Source: Macrobrachium rosenbergii
Lineage: Eukaryota > Arthropoda > Malacostraca > Decapoda > Palaemonidae
Direction: 5' to 3'
DNA length: 64,000 bases
NCBI RefSeq assembly: GCF_040412425.1
Contig: NC_089795.1
Coordinates: 85,461,163 to 85,525,162, forward strand
How positions within the stretch are numbered: the first letter of the stretch is position 1; each line of letters opens with the position of its first letter. Of the stretch, positions 24,213-35,420 are shown one piece after another. Position numbers and translations under genes: made by a program. The notes beneath the pieces were generated by a model. That model was not told where the DNA came from, did no database searches, and saw only the letters and a list, made by a program, of their open reading frames with translations.

Positions 24213-24284
<72 letters not shown>
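24213..24284. repeat. (TC)n tract
   Basis: Nearly pure TC for about 70 bp. Confidence 0.95.
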
Positions 24285-24285
<1 letters not shown>

Positions 24286-24448
24286 AAGATCCATGGAGCG
24301 TAATTCTTGCTGGTGTCTTAGCATTCTTTTTTATACGAATTACGCGGAATCGTTTTCAGTTGTGTATTCGAAAGAATATTTGATGAACAGGTTATATATA
24401 TTAATTCTTCATAAAAATATTTTTATTTTTAATTTGTGGAATAACTCT

Positions 24449-24645
24449 TTCATTGTTGTTTTTCACTTCACTGTTGTTTTTAATTTCATTGTTGTTTTTC
24501 AGTTGATTGTTTTTTTTTCACTTCACTGTTGTTTTTCACTTCACTGTTGTTTTTTCACTCCATTGTTGTTTTTCACTTCACTGTTGTTTTTCTCTCCATT
24601 GTTGTTTTTCACTTCACTGTTGTTTTTCCATTTCATTGTTCCTTT
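24449..24645 (+). repeat. 18-20-bp minisatellite, about 10 units
   Basis: Unit CACTTCACTGTTGTTTTT with variants (CATTGTTGTTTTT, TCCATTGTTG). It gives Phe/His/Cys/Val-rich frames that are not genes. Confidence 0.85.
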
Positions 24646-25014
24646 GCGTTTGTCGTTTTGTCTTTTTTAGTCGGCTGCGTCAAAGACGTACGTTTGAAGA
24701 TCGGACAGAAGTAGTTCCTATTTTTTTTCCTTGTAGTCGTACTTAATTCTAGACGGTTAATTCTTGCATTGATGACCTACGTTCAGTTTAAAAAAAGGAA
24801 GTTGTTCTTTGATAGTGTGTGTGCTTTCGTGAATAATAATAACAATACTAATGATAATGATAACATAGATTAATCTTGATATATTATTCAAAATAGTTGA
24901 CATAATGAAGGCTTACGAGGGCAAATAGGCCTACCTTCATTGTTAGAAGTTCTTGGAGAATATTGGACCTAATTTCACGTGAAGCCTGTCCTTACTCCCA
25001 CCCCCACCCCTACA

Positions 25015-25017
<3 letters not shown>
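24646..25017. other. unique sequence
   Basis: Short AATAATAAC run near 24832-24860; otherwise nothing recognised. Confidence 0.4.

Positions 25018-25080
<63 letters not shown>
25018..25080. repeat. (GA)n tract
   Basis: Nearly pure GA for about 60 bp. Confidence 0.95.
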
Positions 25081-25082
<2 letters not shown>

Positions 25083-25403
25083 TAATGCTTGTCCCCACAC
25101 CAAAGGATAGATCACAACGCCTCTTAAGAGACGGTTAGTTATAGGAATCCCCAAACCGAGTTACTTGAAAGGCAATGAGCTTTGCAGAGTAAGCACTTGT
25201 GATAAGGTGGCCTGGCCGGTGTCACTAGGCGGTCCAAGAGGAGAATGGGATCTTTCCTTTAGCTCAGTATAAAATCATTGTACTGAATCATATTGAAGGC
25301 AGATATATTTGAGAATATATCTGAGAAATCCATAGTTGGAAACTGGTAGACTGACGAAATATTTACGAATATATTTCAACGAATGTTAAACGATTGGTTC
25401 CGC
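25081..25403. other. unique sequence
   Basis: No gene or repeat signal recognised. Confidence 0.4.
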
Positions 25404-25414
25404 TGCTCTCTCTG

Positions 25415-25739
25415 CGCCGTAGGGGGTTAGTGCCGTCATTGCACCTCATGCGGTACACAGTATGCATTACGTATAGGGTTCTTTGCAGCGTCCCTTCGGC
25501 CCCTAGCTGCAACCCCTTTCGTTCCTTTTACTGTCCCTCGGTTCATATTCTCTTACTTCCATCTGGCTTTCCACCCTCTCCTAACAATTGATTCATAGTG
25601 CAACTGGAAGGTTTTCCTCCTGTCACACCTTCCAAACCTTTTACTGTTAATTTCCCTTTCAGCACTGAATGATCTCATAGGTCCCAGTGCTTGGCCTTTG
25701 GCCCAAATTCTATATTCAACTCAGATCAACTCAACTCAA
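25415..25739 (+). mobile_element. family A retroposon, copy 5, with simple-repeat tail
   Basis: Full length from GCCGTAGGGGGTTAGTGCC to GGCCTTTGGCCCAAATTC, followed by an AACTCA-type tail (TCAACTCAGATCAACTCAAC). TGCTCTCTCTG (25404-25414) and TGCTCTCTTTG (25740-25750) flank it, 10 of 11 identical. Simple-repeat tails are common in SINEs. Confidence 0.8.
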
Positions 25740-25750
25740 TGCTCTCTTTG

Positions 25751-26268
25751 GAAAAATGATAATCGGAGGGTGAGAAAAGTCTCTTAATGAAAAATAGTTG
25801 ACTGTAAGAGGTTACTACCATCTTTTACTATATTTTTGTTATTATGCATTGCTTTGGAAGATATAGGCTGTCAGGTTTCTCACTTTTGGAATTTAGATAC
25901 TAATTTTGTATTTGTATTGTGAGTTTGTATTTTCATTTTCGTAATGTTAATTTAAATTTTGTTTTTATATTGTCAGTTTGATTTATATAGTTATAATAAC
26001 AATAATATGGATTTGTTAAACGTACTTATCTATTCGGTAAAGACTTGAAACCCTTCAAAGTATGGCGTCACTGTGGCAGAACACCTTAGTTTAGGGATTA
26101 TTGCGCCCGTAATAATCCCGTGACATAAAAAATTCAAGGATCAAGGTTTAAGGCACTGTAGAATCTCAGAGTTGGGCTATTTGCATATCCTCTACCTCAG
26201 TACGTTCTTAAACTTTGAATTTTACATTGAATTTTTCATGAGAATCACGAAGACCTCTGTAACACATT
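25751..26268. other. unique AT-rich sequence
   Basis: No recognised feature. Confidence 0.4.
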
Positions 26269-26575
26269 ACCCGTGGGGAGTAGTACCGTCAGTTACACCT
26301 CACGTGATTCACTTTAATGAATGCTTAAGGTTCTTTGCAGCGTCCCTAAGGCTCCTAGCTGCAACCCCTTTCATTCCTTTTACCGTATCTCCATTCATAG
26401 TATCTTTATTCCATCTTACTATCCACCTTCTCCTAACAGTTGTTTCATAATGCAGCTGCGAGGTTTTCCTCCTGTTACATCTTTCAAACCCTTTATTCTC
26501 AATTTCCCTTTTAGCGCTGAATGACCTCATAGGTCCTACCGCTTTGGCCTTTAGCTTAAATTTTGTATGTCATTC
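26269..26575 (+). mobile_element. family A retroposon, copy 6
   Basis: Full-length but diverged. It begins CCCGTGGGGAGTAGTACCG and keeps TGCAACCCCTTTCATTCC, GCTGCGAGGTTTTCC and GCGCTGAATGACCTCATAGG. No target duplication was found. Confidence 0.85.
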
Positions 26576-26828
26576 CATTCTAAAACAACTGAGACAGCCA
26601 CTGATCAGGTGAGTTTTGTCATTTTTAAACAGTCAGTGGAAGCACTGTAATTTTTACCGCGTTTTTCCTTCTTTATATTAACCATCTTGTTTCCATTGCT
26701 GTGGGCTCCGGAATTTTTTTTTTATTTTTCAAGAACTTGATCTTGTGAAATACGAGGGAATATACATCTGTTTTGCTTTCATTCACCTAAAGGTTGTCAG
26801 ATCATTAAGAATAGAATAGAATAGGAAT

Positions 26829-26829
<1 letters not shown>
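26576..26829. other. unique sequence
   Basis: Nothing recognised. Confidence 0.4.

Positions 26830-26903
<74 letters not shown>
26830..26903. repeat. (TC)n tract
   Basis: Nearly pure TC for about 72 bp. Confidence 0.95.
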
Positions 26904-26907
<4 letters not shown>

Positions 26908-27119
26908 TCATGTTTTCCTTTTCCATATGCTGCTTTCATTCTCATCACATTCCCCTTACCCTTATCATTCCTTCCCCTTTTTTATAGGTCTTAACATTCC
27001 GTTATAATTTTTTTTCTCCCAAACCGTACAGTTGGCGACGCCATTTCTCACCGAGATACGATCATTTAGAGCGAAGTTTTCTCGGTGTTTTCTTACTGCA
27101 ATTTGTATTATCGCCTCCT

Positions 27120-27158
27120 TAGGCCTATTGTTCTCCCCTCTGCTTCTCTGTATTTGTT

Positions 27159-27219
<61 letters not shown>

Positions 27220-27306
27220 TATGTTCATGTATTTGATTTCTTTATCAGTACACTTGCTTGTTTATACATTTTTAAGTCTGTTGTTCCTATATCTCTGTAT
27301 TTATTG

Positions 27307-27374
<68 letters not shown>

Positions 27375-27418
27375 TTGATTTCTTTCTCAGTACACTTGCT
27401 GGTTTATATGTTTCATGT

Positions 27419-27503
<85 letters not shown>
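27120..27503. repeat. (TC)n tracts with duplicated ~80-bp spacer, then (TA)n-(GA)n
   Basis: TC tracts about 27160-27215 and 27310-27370. Both are preceded by TCTCTGTATTTNTTGC(A)C and followed by TATTTGATTTCTTTNTCAGT then ACACTTGCTNGTTTATA. A TA tract (27421-27469) and a GA tract (27470-27502) end the block. Confidence 0.9.
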
Positions 27504-27507
<4 letters not shown>

Positions 27508-27747
27508 TGACTACATTTGTGGAAGGGGTTATAAGGAGAGGAGATTTGATAAAACGACTTGTTTTTTTATCAGTTTAATGGAAGAATTATGAGTTTTGGT
27601 GTAAAGTTTGCTTCCACCGTAACACTAGTATCTACCCTTAGAGTTCTGGATTCTAATTCTTTTCCTTGCTAGTAAAAATTTTATATTTAAATGGAGTGAT
27701 TTTGAAATGTAATGATATGTGAAGGATGATGACAAGATATAACAAGT
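27504..27747. other. unique sequence
   Basis: Nothing recognised. Confidence 0.4.
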
Positions 27748-28155
27748 AAAAAATGCGCCGAAGTTTCTTCGGCGCAATCGAGTTTTCTGTACAGCCGCTT
27801 ACACCGTATAACCAGGGCCACCGAAAATAGATCTGTCTTTCGGTGGTCTCGGTATAATGCTGTATGAGCCGCGGCCCATGAAACTTTGACCACGGCCTGG
27901 TGGTGGCCTATCCTATGTCGTTGCTAGAAGCACGATTATGGCTAACTTTAATCGTAAATAAAATAAAAACTACTAAGGCTAGAGGGCTGCAATTAGGTAT
28001 GTTTGATGATTGGAAGGTGGATGATCAACATACCAATTAGCAGCCCTCTGGCCTCAGTAGTTTTCAAGATCTGAGGACGGACAGAAGTGCGGACAGAATA
28101 AAGTGCGGACGGACAGACAAAGCCGGCACAATAGTTTTCTTTTTAAGAAAACTAA
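27748..28155 (-). mobile_element. family B element, copy 3 (full length, reverse)
   Basis: The best-preserved copy. The plus strand starts with the intact terminal stem TGCGCCGAA/TTCGGCGCA (27754-27776), then CCACCGAAAATAGATCTGTC against TTTCGGTGG and the GGCCTGGTGGTGGCC block. The long stem bounded by GGCTAGAGGGCTGCAAT and AGCAGCCCTCTGGCC follows, and the AGTTTTCTTTTTAAGAAAACT hairpin is last (one base over 20 is avoided by noting arms AGTTTTCTT and AAGAAAACT). The GTGCGGACNGACAGA tandem motif is duplicated in it. Confidence 0.85.
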
Positions 28156-28390
28156 TGATTATATTGTTTCCAGAAATCTTTTGCAGCCTGCATTAATACG
28201 GCCAATGAAGATAAGATGTTCGAAGATTTACTAAAAGAATTCTAGACCCTAATTAAATTTTGAAACCGTCATTCGCACATACAGATGTGTTTATATACTC
28301 TCCAAATTGCGATTCGTCTGAATTTTTTTTTATTTCGGTAATGCGCAAGTGCTCTTATCTTCTTAACATGTATTTTCTCGTAAATAAATC
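28156..28390. other. unique sequence
   Basis: Nothing recognised. Confidence 0.4.
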
Positions 28391-28546
<156 letters not shown>

Positions 28547-28552
28547 TGTGTA

Positions 28553-28665
28553 TAGCTGATTCACGAAAATATGGAACGTGATGAATATGTAAATAAAGAC
28601 AAAATCTACGAAGGAAAGAGAAGCAATGGAGTAATGCAAGGCCTTTCGACTTCTTGCCCTTTACT
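28553..28665 (-). mobile_element. family D repeat, copy 1
   Basis: GATTCACGAAAATATGGAAC, GTGATGAATATG, AAATAAAGACAAAATCTACG and AAGGAAAGAGAAGCAATGG read on the plus strand match the reverse complement of 39247-39320. The element sits directly beside a (TG)n/(TA)n tract, as does the other copy. Confidence 0.7.
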
Positions 28666-28879
28666 GTATGTATATATGTGTATATACATATATATATATT
28701 ATATATATACGAGTATATATACATACATATACATACGTAAACACACACACACCAGTTTAAATTTTTTAACGAGTATGAAAAGGGGTATTTTCTTCATTGA
28801 TCTCTTTTTTCTAAGTAAGACTGTGAAATTTTTTATCATATACTACCTGAATAATACCATCAACGCACGTGCCGAATTT

Positions 28880-29310
28880 GCCATTTATCTTTTTCTTCGA
28901 CACATGCATTTTAGTTTGTCATTTATTATTTGACTGTTTGACACTTTTTCTTATCAGTTATCAGGTTATATTATGTCTGTCTTTCACATTTATCTTTTTC
29001 CTCATCACATGCATTTTAGTTTGTCGTTTATTATTTGACTTTTTGACACTTTCTTATCAGTTATCAGGTTATATTATGTCTAGTTTTCACATTTATCTTT
29101 TTCCTCAACACATGCATTTTAGTTTGTCATTTATTATTCGACTGTTTGACCCCATTCTTTTATCAGTTATCAGGTTATATTATGTCTAGTTTTCACATTT
29201 ATCTTTTTCCTTAACACATGCATTTTAGTTTGTCGTTTATTATTTGTCTATTTGACACTTTTCAATCAGTTATCGGGGTATATCATGTCTAGCTTTCACT
29301 CCGTTTTTCT
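28880..29310 (+). repeat. ~105-bp tandem array, 4 units
   Basis: CACATGCATTTTAGTTTGTC recurs at 28901, 29006, 29109 and 29215. Units also share TTATTATTTGACTGTTTGAC, ATCAGTTATCAGGTTATATT and TTTCACATTTATC. Confidence 0.9.
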
Positions 29311-29459
29311 AAACAGTATTTTTTATTCGCTGTCAGCCGTCTTCCCCTTTCTGCCCATCATTGTCGTTATCCTGTATCAGGTTATTCTCCCCTCCCCCTC
29401 CCCCTCCCCCTTCCGGATATTTAAGGTTTACGGGGTTATTAAGGTTAATGAAGTCCCTT

Positions 29460-29922
29460 GGTCAATGGGTAAGAGATAGGAGAATGTTTCTTAACCACCC
29501 CTCCCCCAACTACCTAGTGCGGACCATATGGAGACCTATCATTCCCCCTCCCCTCCCTCATCTCCCTAGTCCCTAGCTATGGAGACCCATCCTCAACCCG
29601 CCCATTTCCCTAGTCCCTACCCTTTGGAGGTCATCTACCCCCACTCTCTAGACCCTAACCTATGGAACCCCCCCCCCAGGTTCCCCAAACCGGCCCCTAT
29701 GGAAACCATCTTCCCCCCTTGAACTCCCTAGCCCATAGCTATGGAGACCATCTCCTCCCATTCCCTATCCCCTACCTATGAGGACCAATCCCCCACCAAC
29801 GCCCCTCCCCAGCTCCTTAATCCCTACCTATGGAGACCAGCTCCCCCCACCCCAATTCCCTAGTCCCTACCCATGGAGACCACCCCTTCACCCCAGCTCC
29901 CTAGTCTCGACCCTATGGAGAC

Positions 29923-29925
<3 letters not shown>
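29460..29925 (+). repeat. ~46-bp C-rich minisatellite, about 10 irregular units
   Basis: Units contain CCCTANCTATGGAGACC and a C-rich ATCNCCCCCNAACTCCCTAG stretch, with many indels. It ends against a GA tract (29924-29978). Confidence 0.85.

Positions 29926-29978
<53 letters not shown>
29924..29978. repeat. (GA)n tract
   Basis: Nearly pure GA. Confidence 0.95.
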
Positions 29979-29979
<1 letters not shown>

Positions 29980-30480
29980 TTCTTCCTCCCCCCCCCACCT
30001 CCTGAAGAAGACGCCCCGTGGCCGAGGTTTCCTTCCTGCCCTTAGTCGCATCGCTGTTGTATCTGTCCCAAAGTTAAAAGAATCCGTGTACGTATAACGT
30101 CTTGTAGAGGGGCGGGGGTTGAGTGGTGGCCTCCTGGCACGTCACTTTGGCCCGGAGGGGCGTTTTGTGTACCCCTTTTCGGCTTGACGAGGTGTCAAAG
30201 GGATTAAGCCGCAGATCCCCCCACACCCTTTTTTTTTATCTGAGGTGAGATTCCCTTTTATTGTTTTCTTTTTGCTGATTTCTTCTTTTTAATTTTTTTT
30301 TTTTTACGCAATTTTTGTCTTGTACGTGCCCAGCGAGATAGTGTTTTATTATCCGTGTGTGTTGTGTATGGTGATTTTACACACATACTGTAAACATGTA
30401 AGCATATATGTATAATATATATGTATGTATATATTTTATTATCCGTGTATTGAGTATGATGATTTTACACACATACTGTA
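29979..30480. other. unique sequence, GC-rich at left
   Basis: 30000-30230 is GC-rich with a GGGGCGGGGG Sp1-type box near 30110, but no adjoining coding frame was found. T runs near 30225 and 30295. TGATTTTACACACATACTGT with TAAACAT recurs at about 30371 and 30459, an 88-bp duplication at the TA tract edge. Confidence 0.4.
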
Positions 30481-30485
<5 letters not shown>

Positions 30486-30571
<86 letters not shown>

Positions 30572-30572
30572 A

Positions 30573-30646
<74 letters not shown>

Positions 30647-30664
30647 ATGTGTGTGTGTGTGTGT
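30486..30664. repeat. (TA)n with (TG)n end
   Basis: TA runs interrupted by ATAATATATAAT near 30562-30580; TG from about 30637. Confidence 0.95.
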
Positions 30665-30831
30665 ACGTTTGTGTCCCTGAATTGACCTATACATTACATA
30701 CATTTATATGCGTTTACTTGTATATCATTTGTATTTTTACGTGTATTTCATTTGTGTATTTTTGTAGAGTGAGAGAGAAAAGGGCGCAGCTACAGCGTCT
30801 GTAGCATCTGGAACTGAATGAATGAAGGATC

Positions 30832-30834
<3 letters not shown>

Positions 30835-30873
<39 letters not shown>

Positions 30874-31040
30874 TGTTAGAGAAAGAGTTAATCAATAAGA
30901 CAAGAATGATAACAGCGTTTACCGGGGAAAAGAGTGACAAGTCTTAGGAACGTCAAGAGGCGACGTCGAGAGACCAGAAGAAGAAGAAGAAGAAGAAGAA
31001 GAAGAAGAAGAAGAAGAAGAAGAATCGGATAGAGGAGAAG

Positions 31041-31095
<55 letters not shown>

Positions 31096-31220
31096 CAGGC
31101 GAACGAAGCCATCTTGAAGAAGGAGGGCACTCCTCACCACACCATCGACCTGTAGAAGGAGTAGGAGAAGGGGAAGTCCCCTCCTCCTCCTCCTCCTCCT
31201 CCTCCTCCTCCTCCTCCGAG
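30835..31220. repeat. (GA)n, (AGA)n and (CTC)n blocks
   Basis: GA about 30835-30868, AGA about 30977-31024, GA about 31049-31095, CTC about 31181-31217. Confidence 0.95.
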
Positions 31221-31870
31221 CCTGGATAGTTAAAGGTGATACCACTTGCTTCTTAGGTTGAGGAATGTTAGGACAGGAAGTCTTGTGGGAGTGGGGTGGA
31301 GGGAAGGGGAGGGGTAGGGGGAGTGGCAGGGAGGATGCGACCCCTGCAGAAACAATGCTTTTGGACGGGATAGGGAATGATTAGGACGGGTTACGGAAAT
31401 GAGACGGCTAATAATGACGGCAAGGGAGTGAGCCGAATAAAAGGATAAATTTCATGGCCTGATAAATAGTAGATTTTACCGAGATGAAGGGGACAGCGGT
31501 AGAGGGAAGGAAATTCAGAGACGTCTAAACAATGTGAAGGAGGAGAGAATGAAATTACGAACACCTCACACAAATAAATGCACACGCCGCCTTCGGGACG
31601 TGTCCGTGAGAGCCTACAGTATACATAAGGCTTCCGCTCCAGCGAGAGATATCGCGCGGAATGTTATTACTTCCTGAATCGAACGTACGTCAACACGCGA
31701 GTTGCTGCTGCCGCTTTTTCCCGAAGAAATATGTTGGGGGAAATACCGGCGCTGCTCTCTCGCTTTGAAGTTTTATCCTTTGATCAGACCGTCAGAATTA
31801 ACTGGCAGGTGTTTAGTCTGAGAGATTGGGTTTTTCATGTTTTTTTTTTTTATTTCATTTTTTTTTCATC
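31221..31870. other. unique sequence, CpG-bearing at 31550-31760
   Basis: Purine-rich at left. The 31580-31760 part has many CpG dinucleotides (GGGACGTG, ATCGCGCGG, AACGTACGTC, ACACGCGAG), unlike the AT-rich surroundings. It has no open frame or known element; it might be regulatory, which is speculation. Confidence 0.35.
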
Positions 31871-31873
31871 GCT

Positions 31874-32202
31874 TTTAGTTTTCTATCAAAGAAAACTATT
31901 GTGACGGCTTTGTTTGTCCATCCACGCTTTTTCTGTCCGCCCTATTTTCCGTCCGCACTTTTTCTGTCCGACCTCAGATCTTAAAAACTACTGAGGCTGG
32001 AGGGCTGCAAATTTGTATGTTGATCATCCATCCTCCAATCACCAAACATAACAAATTGCAGCCCTCTAGCCTCAGTAGTTTTTATTTTAGTTAAGGTTAA
32101 AGTTAGCCATAATCGTGCATCTGGCACGGTTATAGGTGCCAACAACACAGGCCACCACCGGGCCGTGGCTGTCCAGAAAACTCGCATTTTTTACTCTTTT
32201 TT
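31874..32202 (+). mobile_element. family B element, copy 4 (internally deleted)
   Basis: Has the 5' hairpin (TTTTCTATCAAAGAAAAC), the CTTTTTCTGTCCGNCC repeats, the complete long stem and GGCCACCACCGGGCCGTGG. It then jumps to the CCAGAAAACTCGCATTTTTT end, missing the CGAAAGATAGATCTG stem. It lies directly upstream of the reverse-transcriptase fragment. Confidence 0.85.
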
Positions 32203-32252
32203 ATTTTTAAGTTTGTGGTAGATATAAATCTCTCCGTAAGTTTAATGTCTGA

Positions 32253-33300
32253 TTATCGAAGGTTTGGAGTGGATCGACGATTGAATTTGATAGACTGAAG
32301 ATATGCAGATGATGCTGAAGATATGCAGATGATGCTGTTTTAATCGGCAAAATATCATTTCAAAGATTGTTTGATAGACAGCACGTATTTAAAGACGGGA
32401 CTCCAAACAAATACAAGAAAATCAGAAATGGGGAAATATTTTGCACAAAATGATAACACTAGATGGAGAAAGGATTCATGAGGTTGAATCTTTCAGATAT
32501 TTAGGAACAATGGTAACGAATACAGGTTCCCTTGAAATGTAATGTAGTGAAAGACTATTAAAGGTTAATCAGACAATGGGCAGGATGAGTAAAGTTTGGG
32601 AATCAAATAACTTGAACTTGCATATGAAAGTTAAGGTATACAAATAAATAGCTTGAATTTGCATAAGTCAGGTTATGCAGTTAAGCAGCTTGAAATTGCA
32701 TATCCAAGTTAGATCATACAAATAAATAGCCTGAATTTGCATAAGTTAAGTTATTCAGCTAAGCAGCTTTAAATTGCATATGAAAGGTAGGTCATACAAA
32801 TAAATAACTTGAATTTGCATGCCTTAGGTTATACAGTTAAGAAGCTTGAAATTGCATATGAAAGTTAGGTTATACAATTAAATAGCCTGAATTTGCATAA
32901 GTTAGGTTAACAGTTAAGCAGCTTGAAATTGCGTATGAAAGGTTGGTTATACAAATAAATAGCTTGAATCTGCATATAAAAGTTAAGTAATACATAACTG
33001 TAGCACGGTCTGTATTTAGTAGACGGTCATAAATCATGGTATGGCATTTAAACTCTATCTAAAAGCTTTGTCGATTTGAGAGAAAAAGCTTTTATGATTA
33101 GGAATCCAAATAGCAGGATAAATTTAGAAATGATATACCATAAGTTCAGTCCGGAAGTTCCGCCTGTAGATGAGCCCGTGATGAAATCCAGATGTTGATG
33201 GTCTGGACATGTCCGTCGCACAACCCCAAAGAAGAATAGTAAGTGTTAGTGTCAGCTGGGTGTGTGCGGATACCAGAAGAGTTGGATGACCCAGACCTAC
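32253..33300 (+). mobile_element. decayed non-LTR retrotransposon (LINE) reverse-transcriptase fragment
   Basis: Three landmarks of the C-terminal half of a LINE reverse transcriptase appear in order, each in a different frame. At 32319-32348 is RYADDAVLIG, the catalytic Y-x-D-D box. At 32450-32539 is an open piece containing GERIHEVESFRYLGTMVTNT. At 33199-33222 is WSGHVRRT, matching the W/F-x-GHV-R motif near the end of such ORFs. The segment before the YADD box (VWSGSTIEFDRL) is in the same frame but separated by a 21-nt insertion with two stops, made by duplication of GAAGATATGCAGATGATGCT. There is another stop at 32540, and a tandem array interrupts it at 32608-32985. No endonuclease domain or intact ORF is present, so it is dead. 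The RTE-like clade is a guess from the FRYLG/GHV context. Confidence 0.8.
32608..32985 (+). repeat. ~78-bp dimeric tandem array inside the LINE fragment
   Basis: CTTGAATTTGCAT-like cores recur alternately 41 and 37 bp apart (32611, 32652, 32689, 32730 and on). The first core is the coding sequence NLNLHMKVKVYK of the reverse-transcriptase fragment, so the array grew from LINE coding sequence. Confidence 0.85.
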
Positions 33301-33440
33301 TTAGCACATAAATTTTTTCAATGAGTTAGATGAAAAGATTTGGGGTGGGGGTTTCCAGTTTCCCAGAAGAACTGATAATTGTGCTTTTAGATTGGTTAAG
33401 CTTCAACTTCATTTCCATAGTTTATGCTTTGCACTTAGAA
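33301..33440. other. possible LINE 3' remnant or unique sequence
   Basis: No further reverse-transcriptase motif is readable past about 33300. Confidence 0.3.
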
Positions 33441-33516
33441 TTTTTATTGTTGTTCTGAACTGCTGTTTGGGTCTATTTCAGTTGTAAAGAAAATGAAGAT
33501 TACCTTTTCTGCAAAA

Positions 33517-33603
<87 letters not shown>

Positions 33604-33781
33604 CATAATTGTCCTCGAAACTGCTGCCTAGGTCCTTGTTGTAAGTAAAAATTATAATGACCTTTTCTGCCGATGATAATAATAATAATGATAATAATAA
33701 TAATAATAATTTGTGTCCTCGAAACTGCTGTTTAGATCCGTTTTATTGGTAGAGTAAAATTAAAATGACATTTTTTTGCAA

Positions 33782-33829
<48 letters not shown>

Positions 33830-33894
33830 TTTTGCCCTCGAAACTGCCATACACTATTATTAGTGAAAAAATTAATATGGCCTTTTCTGAAGAA

Positions 33895-33957
<63 letters not shown>

Positions 33958-34035
33958 TTTTGTTCATGATACTGCTGTTTAGATCAGTTATATTCGTAAT
34001 TAAAAATGAAAATGACCGTTTATGCAGAAAATATA
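33441..34035 (+). repeat. (AAT)n tracts amplified with a ~70-bp spacer, 5 copies
   Basis: AAT tracts about 33519-33608, 33676-33710, 33782-33829 and 33895-33957. Every spacer repeats CTCGAAACTGCTGTTTAGAT or a variant and AAAATGACCTTTTCTGCAAA. The first spacer (33450-33518) precedes the first tract. Confidence 0.95.
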
Positions 34036-34052
34036 TAAATAAATAAATAGAT

Positions 34053-34094
34053 GAGAAGAAGAAGAAGAAGAAGAAGAAGAAGAAGAAGAAGAAA
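34053..34094. repeat. (AGA)n tract
   Basis: AAGAAG run ending GAAAATTG. Confidence 0.95.
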
Positions 34095-34378
34095 ATTGTA
34101 AATTGTTTGAAAGAGATTAATTTAATGACTTTTAGGGGAGTATAATATTACCAGTCAGCAAAACTGGAGCCTTCAGCAATGCCACGACCTTCGCTAGAGT
34201 CTAGTCCTGAGATCCTTGCTTGAGGCTGCTGCCAGGAACCCCCCACCATCCTCACATCCCCTGAACACCCCCCACATACTTTTTTTTTCAATCTTGTAGT
34301 TTTTCAGACTATGTTGACAGTCTGATTAGGGAAAGCAGGCGCTGCTGGTTGTCGGATTACCGAGAAAATGCATTGGTC

Positions 34379-34380
<2 letters not shown>
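34095..34380. other. unique sequence
   Basis: Nothing recognised. Confidence 0.4.
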
Positions 34381-34445
<65 letters not shown>

Positions 34446-34461
34446 AAAATATATTCGTCTT

Positions 34462-34512
<51 letters not shown>

Positions 34513-34521
34513 ATATATTAT

Positions 34522-34578
<57 letters not shown>

Positions 34579-34655
34579 AAATACATAATTCGTCTTCCCC
34601 TCACTCTCTCTCTCCCTGTCTCTCAAAATACATTCGTATTTTCCTATGCTTCTTT

Positions 34656-34730
<75 letters not shown>

Positions 34731-34779
34731 AAATACATTCGTCTTCCTACCCCTCTCTCTCTCTCTCAAAATACATTCG

Positions 34780-34869
<90 letters not shown>

Positions 34870-34870
34870 G
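34381..34870 (+). repeat. (TC)n tracts with a repeated ~20-30-bp spacer, 7 copies
   Basis: Spacers between TC runs are variants of AAAATACATTCGTNTTCC (about 34445, 34509, 34577, 34625, 34729, 34767 and 34867). TC runs are about 34383-34440, 34465-34508, 34525-34576, 34660-34728 and 34783-34866. Confidence 0.95.
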
Positions 34871-35100
34871 CATTCGTATTTTTCTTTGCTTCTCTCGCTC
34901 TCTCCTCCCCCCCCCAAAGGTCCCACTTCACTGTCTTCCCCAGCTGATTAGTCACTCCTTAAGGGCATTGTGAGCTGAACCGCCTGGCGTTTTGACTTTT
35001 TCGAAAGATATTTTGGGGGTTCTGTAATGAAATATGTCATTCAAGGGAATGTGGTGGTCGCCTGAGGATCGTTTGTCATTGCAAATAATTTCTACTTTTA
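34871..35100. other. unique sequence
   Basis: C run near 34906-34916; nothing else recognised. Confidence 0.4.
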
Positions 35101-35420
35101 TGTTGTCATGTTCTCATGTTTTATTGTAGAAAATATGGCCTTTTTATGGTTTAATTATATTTGGATGTAAATAAAAGAATGATTGATTTTTATGCTTTTG
35201 TATTTGGATTTAAAGACGAAATTTTTTTTTGTCATTGTAGAAAGGTTTTGTTTTTACCTTTTTTTTTCTCATGTTTTTGTATTTGCTTGTAGAAAAAAAT
35301 GACCTTCTTTAATTGTTTTTGTATATTTGTTTGTAGAAGGGAATTATTGTTTTTGATGCTTCCAGTATTTGGATGTGAAAAATATGTTATATTTTTGGTT
35401 TTGTTTTGTATTAGATTTTC
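35101..35420 (+). repeat. faint ~55-60-bp degenerate repeat
   Basis: TGTAGAAA and GTATTTGGAT-type words recur (TTTTGTATTTGGATTTAAAG, TTTTTGTATTTGCTTGTAGA, TTGTATATTTGTTTGTAGAA, CAGTATTTGGATGTGAAAAA) at irregular spacing. Confidence 0.5.

Noticed and set aside
29778..30051. Proline-rich protein frame
   Set aside because: Reads through a C-rich minisatellite into a GA tract.
33441..34870. CRISPR-like pattern of repeats separated by spacers
   Set aside because: Here the 'spacers' are copies of one another and the 'repeats' are simple AAT or TC tracts of variable length.
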